DNA of 64,000 nucleotides from Gemmatimonadetes bacterium bin94 (GTDB lineage: Bacteria > Gemmatimonadota > Gemmatimonadetes > Longimicrobiales > Gaopeijiaceae): contig MPNE01000017.1 in the NCBI GenBank assembly GCA_002238865.1, positions 1-64,000 of the forward strand, given 5' to 3'. Positions 18,625 to 27,726 of the stretch are shown here, one piece after another; position 1 is the stretch's first letter, and the number at the start of each line of letters is the position of its first letter. The notes below the pieces were generated by a model that had not been told where the DNA came from, did not search any database, and worked only from the letters and a program-made list of their open reading frames with translations. The translations under genes were made by a program, and so were the position numbers.

Positions 18625-20154
18625 ATGAGCGAACGCTCCCGGTTTGGGGCGAGGCTGGTCGCCGTCACGATCCTCGCCGTGCTCGCCCTCCTCGCCCCGG
18701 TCTCCGGTGCCGCCCAGGAGCGGCTCTCCGGGCTGGAGGACACCGTGCGCGACATGATGCGCGACTGGGATGTTCCCGGCGTGGCGGTCGCGGTGATTCA
18801 GGGCGACGAGGTCACTTTCGCGCGCGGTTTCGGCGTCAGGGAAGTCGGGGGGACGGATCCGGTCGACGAGCATTCGATCTTTGCGGTGGGGTCGACATCC
18901 AAGGCCTTCACCGCGGCGGCCATGGCCATGCTCGTGGACGAGGGCAAGGTCTCCTGGGACGACCCGGTCATCGACCACCTTCCGAACTTCCGGCTCAGCG
19001 ACCCCTACATCACCCGCGATCTGCGCGTGCGCGACCTGATGAGCCACAATTCGGGGCTGATGCGCGGCGACCGCCTCTGGTACGGGAGCGGTCGCACCCG
19101 GGAAGAGGTGCTGCACCAGGTCCGGCACCAGCCGGTTACCTTCCCGCTGCGCTCCACCTTCCAGTACAACAACACCACCTGGATCGCGGCGGGCGAGCTC
19201 ATCGAGGCGGTCTCGGGAATGAGCTGGGACGACTTCCTGGCGACCCGCATCTTCCGCCCCCTCGGCATGACCCGCAGCACGACCCTGATGGAGCCGCTCG
19301 GCAGGCTGGACAACGTGGCCACGCCCCACGTGAAGACCTCGGACGGCGAGTTGCTGGTGGTGCCCTACCGCAACATCGACAACGCGGGGCCGGCCGGGTC
19401 GATCAATTCCAGCGCCATGCAGATGGCCCAGTGGGTACGTCTCCAGCTGGGCGGCGGCGAGTACGAGGGCGAACGACTCTTCTCCGAAGACGTCGCGGCA
19501 GAGATGCACACCAGCCAGATGGTGATGCGGAGCGACGGCCTGTGGGCGCTCGTCTTCCCCGACTCCGACTTCTTGACCTACGGACTCGGCTGGTTCCTGG
19601 CCGACTACCGGGACCTCAAGATGGTGTCGCACGGGGGCAACATCGACGGGATGACCGCCCTCGTGTCGATGATCCCGGAACGCGACCATGGAATCGTCAT
19701 CCTGGCCAATCTGAACGGGGCGAACGGCTTCACCGTCGCACTGAACAATCACATCATCGACCGCCTCGAGGGCTGGGAGGGCACGGCCTGGAGCGAGAAG
19801 ATGAAAGATCTGTTTGCCCCGGTCGAGGCGCAGGCGGCCGACCAGGCCCGGGAGGCGGAAGAGAGCCGCGCCGCGGGCACATCGCCCACGCTGGCGTTGT
19901 CCGAATACGCGGGCACCTACGCCAATGACATGTACGGCGAGATCACGGTGACCGAAGAGGGCGGAGTTCTCGGCGCCACCTTCGGGGCCGGCTTCGAGGG
20001 CCCCCTGGAGCATTGGCACTACGACACCTTCCGCAGCACCTGGGGCGTTACCGCCGACCAGAACGAATTCCTCCGCTTCGAGGTCGGCACGGACGGCAAG
20101 GTCTCGGTCCTGCACGCCGAGATCGAGGGCAGCATCGCGTTCGTGAAGCGTTGA
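18625..20154 (+). CDS. Secreted serine hydrolase, beta-lactamase/D-aminopeptidase fold
   Basis: 509 aa from ATG 18625, eight bases after gntR. Signal peptide ending about SGAAQE. The class C beta-lactamase/penicillin-binding fold is shown by GSTSKAFTAA (SxxK near residue 90), YNN (near 182) and HGGNIDG in place of KTG. A C-terminal lipocalin-like domain (EYAGTYANDMYGEITV) is typical of the Pab87/DUF3471 group of D-aminopeptidases and esterases. Activity on D-amino-acid peptides would suit the neighbouring operon, but esterase activity is equally possible. Confidence 0.88.
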   Translation: MSERSRFGARLVAVTILAVLALLAPVSGAAQERLSGLEDTVRDMMRDWDVPGVAVAVIQGDEVTFARGFGVREVGGTDPVDEHSIFAVGSTSKAFTAAAMAMLVDEGKVSWDDPVIDHLPNFRLSDPYITRDLRVRDLMSHNSGLMRGDRLWYGSGRTREEVLHQVRHQPVTFPLRSTFQYNNTTWIAAGELIEAVSGMSWDDFLATRIFRPLGMTRSTTLMEPLGRLDNVATPHVKTSDGELLVVPYRNIDNAGPAGSINSSAMQMAQWVRLQLGGGEYEGERLFSEDVAAEMHTSQMVMRSDGLWALVFPDSDFLTYGLGWFLADYRDLKMVSHGGNIDGMTALVSMIPERDHGIVILANLNGANGFTVALNNHIIDRLEGWEGTAWSEKMKDLFAPVEAQAADQAREAEESRAAGTSPTLALSEYAGTYANDMYGEITVTEEGGVLGATFGAGFEGPLEHWHYDTFRSTWGVTADQNEFLRFEVGTDGKVSVLHAEIEGSIAFVKR

Positions 20155-20156
20155 GC

Positions 20157-21386
20157 ATGGGCATCAGACGGCGCATCCCACCCGGTACGACGCCCGGCCC
20201 CATCCTCCTTGCCCTCGCGGTCGGCACCGCGATCACCGCGTGTGCGACGGACCCCCCCGCGGGCGAGCCGACGCGCGAGACCCTGCCGAACGGGGCGCTG
20301 CTGGTGCGGTACCCCGGCCTTCCCGCCATCGACTCCGTCGACCCCGACGTCATCGAGGCACGGGTGGATCTGCGGTTCGGGAGCCGCGAAGGCGACGACC
20401 CCAACTTCCTGTTCGGCGACGTCCGGGGCATCCAGGCCGCCAGCGACGGAACGATCTACGTGCTGGACTACCAGGCCGTCGAGGTTCGGGCGTACGGTCC
20501 CGACGGCGGGTTCCTGCGCACCGTCGCGCGGCGTGGCGAGGGCCCCGGAGAGATCAGTGAAGCCAACGGGATCTTCCTCTCCGGCGACACCCTTCTGTGG
20601 GTGCACGACTACGGGCAAGTGAGGATCATCGGAGTGGACCCCGCCGGTGAGGAGGTTCGGCGGTTCACCAAGCCGATCTTCAGTTACGGGTACATCTGGG
20701 ACGGCACGTTCGACCGGCACGGACGCTATTGGAGGCGGGTCGAGTACTCCACGGATGACAACCAGGAGATCGACACGGGTCCAATCGAGGGCAGGGAGCA
20801 CGAGTACTACAAGTCCTACGACCTGTCCACGGAGGAAGTCGACTCCGTCTATCTGGGTGAAAGCACCTACCGGGTATACGTCTCTCCACGGGCCGGCTAC
20901 CAGGTCCCCTTCAGCGCATCGGACATCCATGTCGTGAGCCCGTCCGGAGGGTTCTGGCACGTGAATACCGGCTCATACCGCCTGACGCGCACCGGCGAGG
21001 GCGGAGACACGCTCACAGTGATCGAAGCGTCGCTGCCGAACATCCCCGTGACGTCCGAAGACCGATCCGCATACGTCCAGGGAATCGTCGAGCGCGAACC
21101 GGAGGAACGCCGCGCCGCCGAGGCGGTCGCCGCGATGATGCCGGACTTCAAACCGATTCTCGAAGATCTCTTCGTGGACGACGAAGACCGGCTCTGGGTG
21201 GAAAGGGCCGTCCCGGCCGGCACTCCACCTTTCTATGACCTGTTCTCCGAAGATGGCGACCGTGTGGGTGCCGTCCGCTTCACCTTTGAACCCGGATACC
21301 GGTTCTGGGTCCGGCACGGCAACATCTACACCCGGATCGTGGACGAGCTGGGCGTCCAGTACGTGGCGAGGGCACCCGTGTCGTGA
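20157..21386 (+). CDS. Six-bladed beta-propeller lipoprotein (paralogue 1)
   Basis: 409 aa with a lipoprotein signal (lipobox AITAC). Propeller-type repeats include SDGTIYVLDYQAVEVRAYG and GEGPGEISEANGIFL, the GxGPGE motif common to bacterial six-bladed propeller lipoproteins. It starts three bases after the serine hydrolase stop and its own stop overlaps the FAD enzyme start (GTGA). A close paralogue is at 31332-32552; both share DLKLG/DLRFG, FGD(I/V)RGI and WVRHGNIYT. Role unknown; ligand binding or a scaffold at the outer membrane is plausible. Confidence 0.8.
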   Translation: MGIRRRIPPGTTPGPILLALAVGTAITACATDPPAGEPTRETLPNGALLVRYPGLPAIDSVDPDVIEARVDLRFGSREGDDPNFLFGDVRGIQAASDGTIYVLDYQAVEVRAYGPDGGFLRTVARRGEGPGEISEANGIFLSGDTLLWVHDYGQVRIIGVDPAGEEVRRFTKPIFSYGYIWDGTFDRHGRYWRRVEYSTDDNQEIDTGPIEGREHEYYKSYDLSTEEVDSVYLGESTYRVYVSPRAGYQVPFSASDIHVVSPSGGFWHVNTGSYRLTRTGEGGDTLTVIEASLPNIPVTSEDRSAYVQGIVEREPEERRAAEAVAAMMPDFKPILEDLFVDDEDRLWVERAVPAGTPPFYDLFSEDGDRVGAVRFTFEPGYRFWVRHGNIYTRIVDELGVQYVARAPVS

Positions 21387-22561
21387 ACCCGGCTCGGCGT
21401 CGCACCCCCGGCGGCGAGGGATCCACCCACACCACCGACGTGGTCGTCATCGGCGCCGGCATCGTCGGGGCTTCCTGCGCGTACCACCTCGCCGAGCGCG
21501 GCCTGTCGGTCACCGTCCTGGAACGGGAGGGCGCCCCCGCGCTCGGCTCCACGGGGCGGAGCGCGGCGGGGGTGCGGGTGCAATTCACCACCCGGCCCAA
21601 CATCGAACTCTCCATGTACTCCCTGCCCGTCTACCGCGAGTTCAGCGAGCGGCACGGCTTCGAGATCGGCTACCGCGACATCGGTTACCTCCTTCTGGTG
21701 CCGCACGACCGCTGGGACCGCCACCTGGAATCGGTCGCGCTCCAGCGCAGCCTCGGCGCTCCGGTGGAGGTGCTGGCCCCTGACGATGCGTGCCGCTACG
21801 TCCCCGTCGCGACGGACGGTCTCGCGGGAGCGACGTACGGCCCCTGGGACGGCGTCATCGATCCCCACATGGCCACCCACGCCTGGGTCACCATGGGTCG
21901 CGCGGCCACCGTGGAGTACCGTTTCAACCACCCCGTGACCGCCATCCGGCCCGAGGCCGGCGCGTGGCGGGTCGAAGCGGGCGCGGCGTCGTTCGCCTGC
22001 GGCCACGTCGTCAACGCTGCAGGTGCATGGTCCGGCGTCGTCGGGCGCCTCGCGGGGCTGGACGTCCCGGTAAGGCCCAAGCGCATCCAGATCTTTCTGA
22101 GCGCTCCCGTCGCCGACGAGCGGGTCTATCCGCTCACCATCGACCTGGGGACGGGGGTCTACCTGCGCAGCGAGGGCGAGCGCATCCTCTTCGGCCTCGA
22201 TGCCCACAACGACGACGGCTTCACCGAAGGCATCGACTGGAGCTGGCTGGAGCAGGTTTTCCTCACCGGCGTCGAGCGCTATCCGTGGTGGGAGGACCTC
22301 GGCGTGGATCGCCGGGGGAGCTGGTGGGGGTACTACGGGGTGACTCCCGACAACAGCCCCGTGATCGGATTCAACCCCGGCGCCAGCGCATGGGTCGACG
22401 CGTGCGGGTTTTCCGGCCACGGCATCATGCATTCGCCGGCCACCGGGCTCGCGGTTTCGGAACTGGTGGCCGACGGGAGCTCTGACACGCTCGACGTGAC
22501 CGCGTTTCGCCACGAGCGGTTCGCGGGCGCGCAGGCCGAGGTCGAAGTCAATATCTTCTGA
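21383..22561 (+). CDS. FAD-dependent oxidoreductase, sarcosine-oxidase-beta-like (DAO family)
   Basis: 392 aa. The FAD motif VVVIGAGIVGASCAYHLAERG is followed by TGRSAAGVRVQFTTRP, resembling the beta-subunit of heterotetrameric sarcosine oxidase and related dimethylglycine/proline dehydrogenases. The C-terminus has CGFSGHGIMHSPATG, a conserved active-site loop. It oxidises a secondary or primary amine of an amino acid. The GTG start overlaps the stop of the propeller gene. It is the second DAO-family enzyme here, distinct from the DadA-like one at 6953. Confidence 0.88.
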   Translation: MNPARRRTPGGEGSTHTTDVVVIGAGIVGASCAYHLAERGLSVTVLEREGAPALGSTGRSAAGVRVQFTTRPNIELSMYSLPVYREFSERHGFEIGYRDIGYLLLVPHDRWDRHLESVALQRSLGAPVEVLAPDDACRYVPVATDGLAGATYGPWDGVIDPHMATHAWVTMGRAATVEYRFNHPVTAIRPEAGAWRVEAGAASFACGHVVNAAGAWSGVVGRLAGLDVPVRPKRIQIFLSAPVADERVYPLTIDLGTGVYLRSEGERILFGLDAHNDDGFTEGIDWSWLEQVFLTGVERYPWWEDLGVDRRGSWWGYYGVTPDNSPVIGFNPGASAWVDACGFSGHGIMHSPATGLAVSELVADGSSDTLDVTAFRHERFAGAQAEVEVNIF

Positions 22562-22620
22562 CAGCGGAAAATCCGGGGCGGGGGCATCGGGTCGGGGCAA
22601 CCGCAACAAGGGATCGAACC

Positions 22621-23274
22621 ATGCTGAGATTCGCCGAAGAGATCATGCTTCTCCTTCTCGACGACGAACAGGAGAAGTTCATACGGGTGCCCGACTGGTC
22701 ATTGAGGTACGCGCTCGCGGGCGCGGTGCTCATGGACCTGGCTCTCGAGGACCGCGTCGACACGGATCTCGAGAAGCTGATCCTCGTCGACGGCACGCCC
22801 CTGGGGGACCCCGTGCTCGACCCGGTGCTGGCCGACATCGCCGCCGCCAGCGGGACCCATGACGCCCGCTTCTGGGTGGAGCGGGCCGCCAACCACGCCT
22901 ACGAGACCCGCGAAGCCGCCATCGACCGCCTGGTGGCGCGCGGGATCCTCGAGCGCCGCGAAGGCCGGTTCCTGTGGGTGTTCCGTGCCCGGCGGTACCC
23001 GGTGATCGACGGCAAGGCCGAGCGGGAAGTCAAGCTGCGCATCATGGAAGTGCTGTTCAGCGACCAGGTCCCCACTCCCCGCGACGTGGTGATGATCTGC
23101 CTGTCCGATGCCTGCGGGATCTTCGCGGAGCTGCTCTCGAAGCGCGAGCTCAGGCATGTCATGCCCCGCATCGAACTGATCCGCAGGATGGACCTGATCG
23201 GCCGTGCAGTCACCGCGGCGATCCGGGATATCGAGGTCTCGCTCGCGCAGGCGATCCGGCCGCACATGGCATAG
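22621..23274 (+). CDS. GPP34 (GOLPH3/Vps74-like) family protein
   Basis: 217 aa. MLRFAEEIMLLLLDDE and the following LRYALAGAVLMDLALEDRV are the signature of the GPP34 fold, known in eukaryotes as the phosphoinositide-binding Golgi protein GOLPH3. ERREGRFLWVFRARRYPV is the conserved middle strand. Bacterial members are mostly uncharacterised; membrane-lipid binding is inferred from the family. It lies 59 bp after the FAD enzyme and may be the last gene of that operon, followed by a hairpin. Confidence 0.88.
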   Translation: MLRFAEEIMLLLLDDEQEKFIRVPDWSLRYALAGAVLMDLALEDRVDTDLEKLILVDGTPLGDPVLDPVLADIAAASGTHDARFWVERAANHAYETREAAIDRLVARGILERREGRFLWVFRARRYPVIDGKAEREVKLRIMEVLFSDQVPTPRDVVMICLSDACGIFAELLSKRELRHVMPRIELIRRMDLIGRAVTAAIRDIEVSLAQAIRPHMA

Positions 23275-23280
23275 CCGCCC

Positions 23281-23306
23281 GACGGGCGCGTCGGTGCGCG
23301 CCCGTC
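23281..23306 (+). terminator. Strong hairpin after the GPP34 gene
   Basis: GACGGGCGCG and CGCGCCCGTC form a perfect 10-bp stem around a 6-base loop, seven bases after the stop. No T-run follows, so it may be a pause or a protective 3' hairpin and not a classical intrinsic terminator. Confidence 0.4.
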
Positions 23307-23341
23307 CGCGTCAGTGCGCAGCCATCGCCGATGCACTCAAT

Positions 23342-23382
23342 CTGACAACTCTGCTTTACATGATGTAATGTAGACATTACAT
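23342..23382 (+). promoter_or_regulatory. Promoter with overlapping palindromic operators before the molybdate operon
   Basis: ATGTAATGTAGACATTACAT (23363-23382) is a perfect 20-bp palindrome. A second inverted repeat, TTACA-TGA-TGTAA (23356-23368), overlaps its left edge. CTGACA (23342-23347) and TGTAAT (23364-23369) form a -35/-10 pair 16 bp apart, so a bound protein would cover the -10 and the start of transcription. The position, about 40 bp before an XRE-type regulator gene, suggests autorepression, perhaps in response to molybdate. Confidence 0.75.
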
Positions 23383-23419
23383 TTTCTCTCCCAGTGCACG
23401 ACCCCAGGCGGAGGAACCC

Positions 23420-24520
23420 ATGTCGGAGCCCACCATCGAGAACCATCTGAAGCGCCAGCGAAAGGCAGCCGGGCTATCACAGAATGCCCTGGCCGGGCTG
23501 GTCGGCGTATCGCGCCAGGCGATCCTTGCCATCGAAGCGGGCAGGAACGTTCCTTCGACCAGCCTGGGATTGAAGCTGGCGTATGCGCTGGGGTGCACGG
23601 TCGAAGACATCTTCCGGCTGGCCCCCGACCGGGGGCTGCACGCGCGTTTGGCGCCGTCGTCCGGCGGCGGGACCGGGCCGCGCGTCGCGCTCGGCAAGGT
23701 GGACGGTCGCTGGGTCGCTCACCGGCTGCCCGCCCACGGAATGACCGCCGCGGACGGCATCGTCATGTCGGAGGGCGAGGGGTCCACGGCCGTTGTTCGA
23801 CCCCTGGGCGACACCGCACACCTCGAGCGCAATGCGCTGGTGGCCGGATGCGCGCCCCTCCTTGGCACCGTGGGGCACCGGGTGGACCGGCGGTTCAGCG
23901 ATGCCCGCGTGACGTGGCTGCAAGCGGGCAACCGCCAGGCCATGGACCTGCTGGCGGCCGGACTGGTTCACGTGGCCGGGCTTCACCTGTCGGGTGACGC
24001 CGATGACCTCGCGGCTGCTGCGAGACGGGCTCTTCCGGGCAGGCGTGTCATGGTGGCCAACCTGACACGCTGGAAGCAGGGGCTGGTGGTGCCCCCCGGC
24101 AACCCGCTCGGTATCCGCACCGGCGCCGATCTGCTCCGCCCCGACCTGCGGGTGGTCAGGCGCGAAGAGGGTTCGGGCGCCCACGATCTCGCGGTCCGGT
24201 TCCTGGGCGCCGAGGGAGCCTGTCACCCGGATGGCGGACCGGCAGCGTCCAGTCACCGCGAGGTGGCGCGGATGGTGCGCTCGGGCTCCGCCGACGTCGG
24301 CATCGCGATCGAGGGCGCCGCGCTGGCCGAAGGGCTGGACTTCGTGCCCCTCTCCGAGGAGCGCTTCGACCTGGTGGTCGCGCAGGACACCGCGTCCCGG
24401 ACCCCGGTCTCGCGCCTCATCGAGACCCTGGACGACCCGGGCTTCCGCGCCGAGGTCGAGCACCTGCCCGGCTACGACGTTTCGGCGAGCGGCGAGGTGA
24501 CGACCGTGGAAGCAGCATGA
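23420..24520 (+). CDS. XRE-type regulator fused to a periplasmic-binding-protein-like domain
   Basis: 366 aa. The first ~65 residues are an XRE helix-turn-helix (RKAAGLSQNALAGLVGVSRQ, then AIEAGRNVPSTSLGLKLAYA). The rest is a substrate-binding-protein-like domain of the type linked to molybdenum-cofactor or molybdate regulators (VDRRFSDARVTWLQAGNRQA, MDLLAAGLVHVAGLHL). Good ribosome-binding sequence GGAGG precedes ATG 23420. Its stop overlaps modA (ATGA), so it is the first gene of a four-gene operon and probably senses molybdate, tungstate or the cofactor. It takes the place usually held by ModE. Confidence 0.85.
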   Translation: MSEPTIENHLKRQRKAAGLSQNALAGLVGVSRQAILAIEAGRNVPSTSLGLKLAYALGCTVEDIFRLAPDRGLHARLAPSSGGGTGPRVALGKVDGRWVAHRLPAHGMTAADGIVMSEGEGSTAVVRPLGDTAHLERNALVAGCAPLLGTVGHRVDRRFSDARVTWLQAGNRQAMDLLAAGLVHVAGLHLSGDADDLAAAARRALPGRRVMVANLTRWKQGLVVPPGNPLGIRTGADLLRPDLRVVRREEGSGAHDLAVRFLGAEGACHPDGGPAASSHREVARMVRSGSADVGIAIEGAALAEGLDFVPLSEERFDLVVAQDTASRTPVSRLIETLDDPGFRAEVEHLPGYDVSASGEVTTVEAA

Positions 24521-25395
24521 CGAACCGCTCGGTCCAGCGCGGATGCATTGCCGCGCGGACGCCGGGAAGAGCTGGTCCGCGCCACCGCACGCGCGTTTGG
24601 CGGCGCCCGACGGCTGTCGGAACCTCGGCCCTGATCCTGGTTCTCGGAGCCGCGTCTCTGGCCGGGTGCGGTCAGGACGGCACCGGGCGGCAGCCGCTGA
24701 ACGTCTTCGCGGCGTCTTCGCTGACCGAGGCATTCCAGGATATGGAGGCGTCGTTCGAGAGCGCCCATCCCGGAACCGACGTCGTGCTCGTATTCGCGGG
24801 GAGCCAGATCCTGCGGCTCCAGATCGAACAGGGGGCACGCGCGGACATCTTCGCGTCCGCCGACCCCCGGCACGCCGAGTCTCTGGAACGCGCCGGGCTG
24901 GTGGGCAAGCGAACGGTCTTCGCGAGCAACGAACTTGTGGTCATCGTGCCGTCCGACAACCCGGCGGGCATACGGTCCTTTGCCGACCTGCCCGCTTCGG
25001 AGCGCCTCGTGATCGGGATGGAGCACGTCCCGGCAGGAGCCTACACCCGTGAGGCGCTCCACCGCGCGGCCGGGGACTACGGCGCCGCCTTCGAGGCCGA
25101 TGTGCTCGGCAGCGTCGTTTCGGAGGAGAGCAACGTCCGGCTGGTGCGGGCCAAGGTCGAGCTGGGCGTCGCCGACGCCGCCGTCGTGTACAGGACCGAT
25201 GCCACCCCGGGCCGGGTACGGACGATCCCCCTGCCGCCCGGCGCCAACGTCCGCGCCCGTTACGAGATCGGGGCGGTGAGCAGCGGGGCGAACCCCGAGG
25301 GCGCGGAGCGATGGCTCGACTTCGTGGCATCGCCGGAGGGTCAGGAGATCCTGACGCGGCGGGGGTTCCTGCCCGGCTCCGCGCCCGCGCCGTGA
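24517..25395 (+). CDS. modA: ModA, molybdate-binding lipoprotein of an ABC transporter
   Basis: 292 aa with lipobox SLAGC. The mature part starts [16 protein letters not shown], a ModA signature, followed by [24 protein letters not shown] and [13 protein letters not shown]. ModA binds molybdate or tungstate outside the membrane and delivers it to ModB. The start overlaps the regulator stop and its end overlaps modB, so all four genes are coupled. Confidence 0.95.
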   Translation: MTNRSVQRGCIAARTPGRAGPRHRTRVWRRPTAVGTSALILVLGAASLAGCGQDGTGRQPLNVFAASSLTEAFQDMEASFESAHPGTDVVLVFAGSQILRLQIEQGARADIFASADPRHAESLERAGLVGKRTVFASNELVVIVPSDNPAGIRSFADLPASERLVIGMEHVPAGAYTREALHRAAGDYGAAFEADVLGSVVSEESNVRLVRAKVELGVADAAVVYRTDATPGRVRTIPLPPGANVRARYEIGAVSSGANPEGAERWLDFVASPEGQEILTRRGFLPGSAPAP

Positions 25396-26210
25396 GAAAG
25401 CCGCTCTGGAGGGGGCTGTCGGGGCGGGGGGGATTCCTGGTCGCCGTGCCGATGCTGGCGATTCTTGCGGTCCCCCTGATCGCGCTGGCCGGAGCGTCTT
25501 CGCCGGCCGACATCGCGGCCGGGACGCGCCACCCCCTCTTCGGGCCCGCCCTCTGGCTGAGTGCGCGGTCGACGGTGGCCGCGCTGGCGGTCATCGTCCT
25601 GGCGGGCACACCGCTGGCCTGGTGGATGGCGGGCCCGTCGCGACACCGTTTTCGGATCGTCGAAGTGCTGGTCGACCTCCCGATCGTGATCCCTCCCGCC
25701 GTGATGGGAATCGCGCTTCTGCAGACGTTCGGGCAAAGTGGAGTCTTCGGCCCGGCCCTGTCCTCGTTCGGGATCGACGTCCCCTTTACGACGACCGCGG
25801 TCGTCATGGCCCAGGTGGTCGTCGCGGCGCCGTTCTACATCCAGGCCGCGGCAACCGCCTTTCGCGCCGTGGACGAGGACCTCCTGATCGTCGCCCGGAC
25901 CCTGGGCCAGTCCCCCACGGGCGCCTTCTTCCGGGTCGCGGTCCCCCTGGCACTGCCCGGGATGGTGGCCGGCGCGGCGCTTTCGTGGGCCCGTGCGCTG
26001 GGCGAGTTCGGCGCGACCCTTATCTTCGCCGGGAACTTCATCGGCTCGACCCAGACCATGCCGCTTGCGATCTACACCGCCCTGGAGTCCGATACCCGGG
26101 TCGCCGTCGCGCTCGCGCTGGTTCTGGCGGCGGCGAGCGCCTTGTTGCTCGTCCCCCTGCGCGCCGTCCCGGCGCTGGCACAAGCCCCGCGTCGGCACCG
26201 GGACCGGTGA
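25392..26210 (+). CDS. modB: ModB, molybdate ABC transporter permease
   Basis: 272 aa from GTG 25392, which overlaps the modA stop (GTGA). Five or six membrane segments are visible. The permease EAA-type loop that contacts the ATPase reads [24 protein letters not shown], and [23 protein letters not shown] is characteristic of ModB. It forms the membrane channel for molybdate. Confidence 0.94.
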   Translation: MRKPLWRGLSGRGGFLVAVPMLAILAVPLIALAGASSPADIAAGTRHPLFGPALWLSARSTVAALAVIVLAGTPLAWWMAGPSRHRFRIVEVLVDLPIVIPPAVMGIALLQTFGQSGVFGPALSSFGIDVPFTTTAVVMAQVVVAAPFYIQAAATAFRAVDEDLLIVARTLGQSPTGAFFRVAVPLALPGMVAGAALSWARALGEFGATLIFAGNFIGSTQTMPLAIYTALESDTRVAVALALVLAAASALLLVPLRAVPALAQAPRRHRDR

Positions 26211-26986
26211 GCCCCGCCGGCAACGCGGATCGGGTGAGCACCTGGAGCCTTCGCGTGTCCGTGCGCGCGGGCTCCTTCAACCTCGAGGCCGACGTGCGGG
26301 GCGACCTCGACCCGGTCGTCCTGATCGGCCCCAACGGGTCGGGCAAGACGACCCTCCTGCGGGTGATTTCGGGCGCCTACCTCCCGTTCGGCGGCCGGAT
26401 CCGGGTCGGCGAGCGCGTCCTCTACGACTCCCGGCGCCAGGTCTGCCTGGCTCCCGAGGAGCGGCGCGTGGGGTATGTCCCGCAGGGGTACGGTCTCTTC
26501 CCCCACCTGACCGTCCTCGAGAACGTGGCCTTCGGGCGCTCCTCCTCGCGGATGCGCAACCACCGCAGGGACCGCCGCGCGGCGGCGGCCGCCATCCTCG
26601 CCGAAATGGAGTGCGGTCACCTTTCCGGACGTCGCCCCGGCACCCTTTCCGGCGGCGAAAAGCAGCGCGTCGCGTTGGCGAGGGCGCTTCTGCCGGATCC
26701 GGACATGCTCCTGCTCGACGAACCGCTGGCGGCCATGGACGCTGCCGCCCGCCGGGACTTTCGCGCCTATCTGGCGGCTCACCTCGCCGATCGGAGGGTC
26801 CCCGCCATCGTGGTGACGCACGACCCCCGCGATGTCCAGGCGCTGGGAACCCCCGTGGTCTACGCCCTCGAGGGGGGACGCGTGGCGCAGAGCGGCCCGC
26901 CGGAGGCTTTGGCGACCGCCCCGGCAACCGACTTCGTTTCCGAGTTCTTCCGCGAGGGAAACGGGACTGGCCAACAGGCCCGTTGA
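26207..26986 (+). CDS. modC: ModC, molybdate ABC transporter ATPase
   Basis: 259 aa from GTG 26207, overlapping modB. Walker A is [11 protein letters not shown], the Q-loop is [15 protein letters not shown], the ABC signature is [15 protein letters not shown] and Walker B is [12 protein letters not shown]. Many ModC proteins have a C-terminal TOBE/Mop domain; this one ends soon after the ATPase domain, so feedback by bound molybdate may rest with the XRE-type regulator. It powers uptake through ModB. Confidence 0.94.
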   Translation: MSPAGNADRVSTWSLRVSVRAGSFNLEADVRGDLDPVVLIGPNGSGKTTLLRVISGAYLPFGGRIRVGERVLYDSRRQVCLAPEERRVGYVPQGYGLFPHLTVLENVAFGRSSSRMRNHRRDRRAAAAAILAEMECGHLSGRRPGTLSGGEKQRVALARALLPDPDMLLLDEPLAAMDAAARRDFRAYLAAHLADRRVPAIVVTHDPRDVQALGTPVVYALEGGRVAQSGPPEALATAPATDFVSEFFREGNGTGQQAR

Positions 26987-27026
26987 CGGATCCGCACGAC
27001 CCCCGGGAGCGGTCCGTGCCCGGCGG

Positions 27027-27629
27027 CTATCGTCTCAGCATGTACCTGCCGGTGAACGAGAGAACGCCGTGCTTCACCGTGGTTCCCATGACCGACGTGA
27101 GCACCGGGCTCAGACCGGCTTCGTAGCGGGCACCGATGCCAATTCCCAGTACTTCGATCTCGCCACCCACCAGAACGCCGACATCGAAGGAATGCACATC
27201 GAGGTGCTCGACGTCCGCGCACGAAACGTTGTTTCGAGCGCAATACACCGGCAGCGCCAGCGAAATGCCGCCGAACAGACGGGGTCGCACAGCCGCGGCC
27301 CCCGGCACTTGCAGTTGCACAAGGACGGGGACCTGAATGTACGCAAACTCCAGTACATTCTCCCCTACCGCACCCGTCTCGGTTCGAACGCTGGAGCCCT
27401 TGGTCGCGACCTGGAACTCGGAGCGTATCGAGATGGTCTCTCCAACGGGGAAAACGGCTACCCCGCCACCCATGAAGGCGGTTCGCCATTCCGCGTTGCT
27501 TGCCCCGCTGCCCGAATACGTCGCAGCGGCGAACCCGGTGATGAGCCCGATGGAGGTCTGTGCCCGGGTACCCGACACAGGCGCCGCAAGGAGCGCGACC
27601 GTCATCAGTACCCCGAACCTTCTTTGCAT
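27027..27629 (-). CDS. Outer-membrane beta-barrel protein (porin-like)
   Basis: 200 aa with a signal peptide ending SGTRAQ. The mature part has alternating short amphipathic strands with Gly-rich turns (FPVGETISIRSEFQVATKG, RPRLFGGISLALPV, GVLVGGEIEVLGIGIGARYE) and ends with an aromatic/Arg terminus (FTGRYMLRR), like small eight-stranded barrel proteins. Two Cys residues in an external loop could pair. It converges with modC across 40 bp. Specific cargo or role is not visible. Confidence 0.75.
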   Translation of the reverse strand: MQRRFGVLMTVALLAAPVSGTRAQTSIGLITGFAAATYSGSGASNAEWRTAFMGGGVAVFPVGETISIRSEFQVATKGSSVRTETGAVGENVLEFAYIQVPVLVQLQVPGAAAVRPRLFGGISLALPVYCARNNVSCADVEHLDVHSFDVGVLVGGEIEVLGIGIGARYEAGLSPVLTSVMGTTVKHGVLSFTGRYMLRR

Positions 27630-27726
27630 CTGGCCTCCGATTGGATGTAACCGAATCCTAGCCGTTCGGCCGAGCCGGGGGAACATCGCTTGCCACAGGC
27701 GAGTCCGCCTCGCCAGGTTGCCGGCT

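Noticed and set aside
23281-23306. Hairpin as a riboswitch (molybdenum-cofactor type)
   Set aside because: Only one simple stem-loop is present; none of the conserved multi-helix layout expected for that riboswitch is seen, and the palindromes nearby explain control better.
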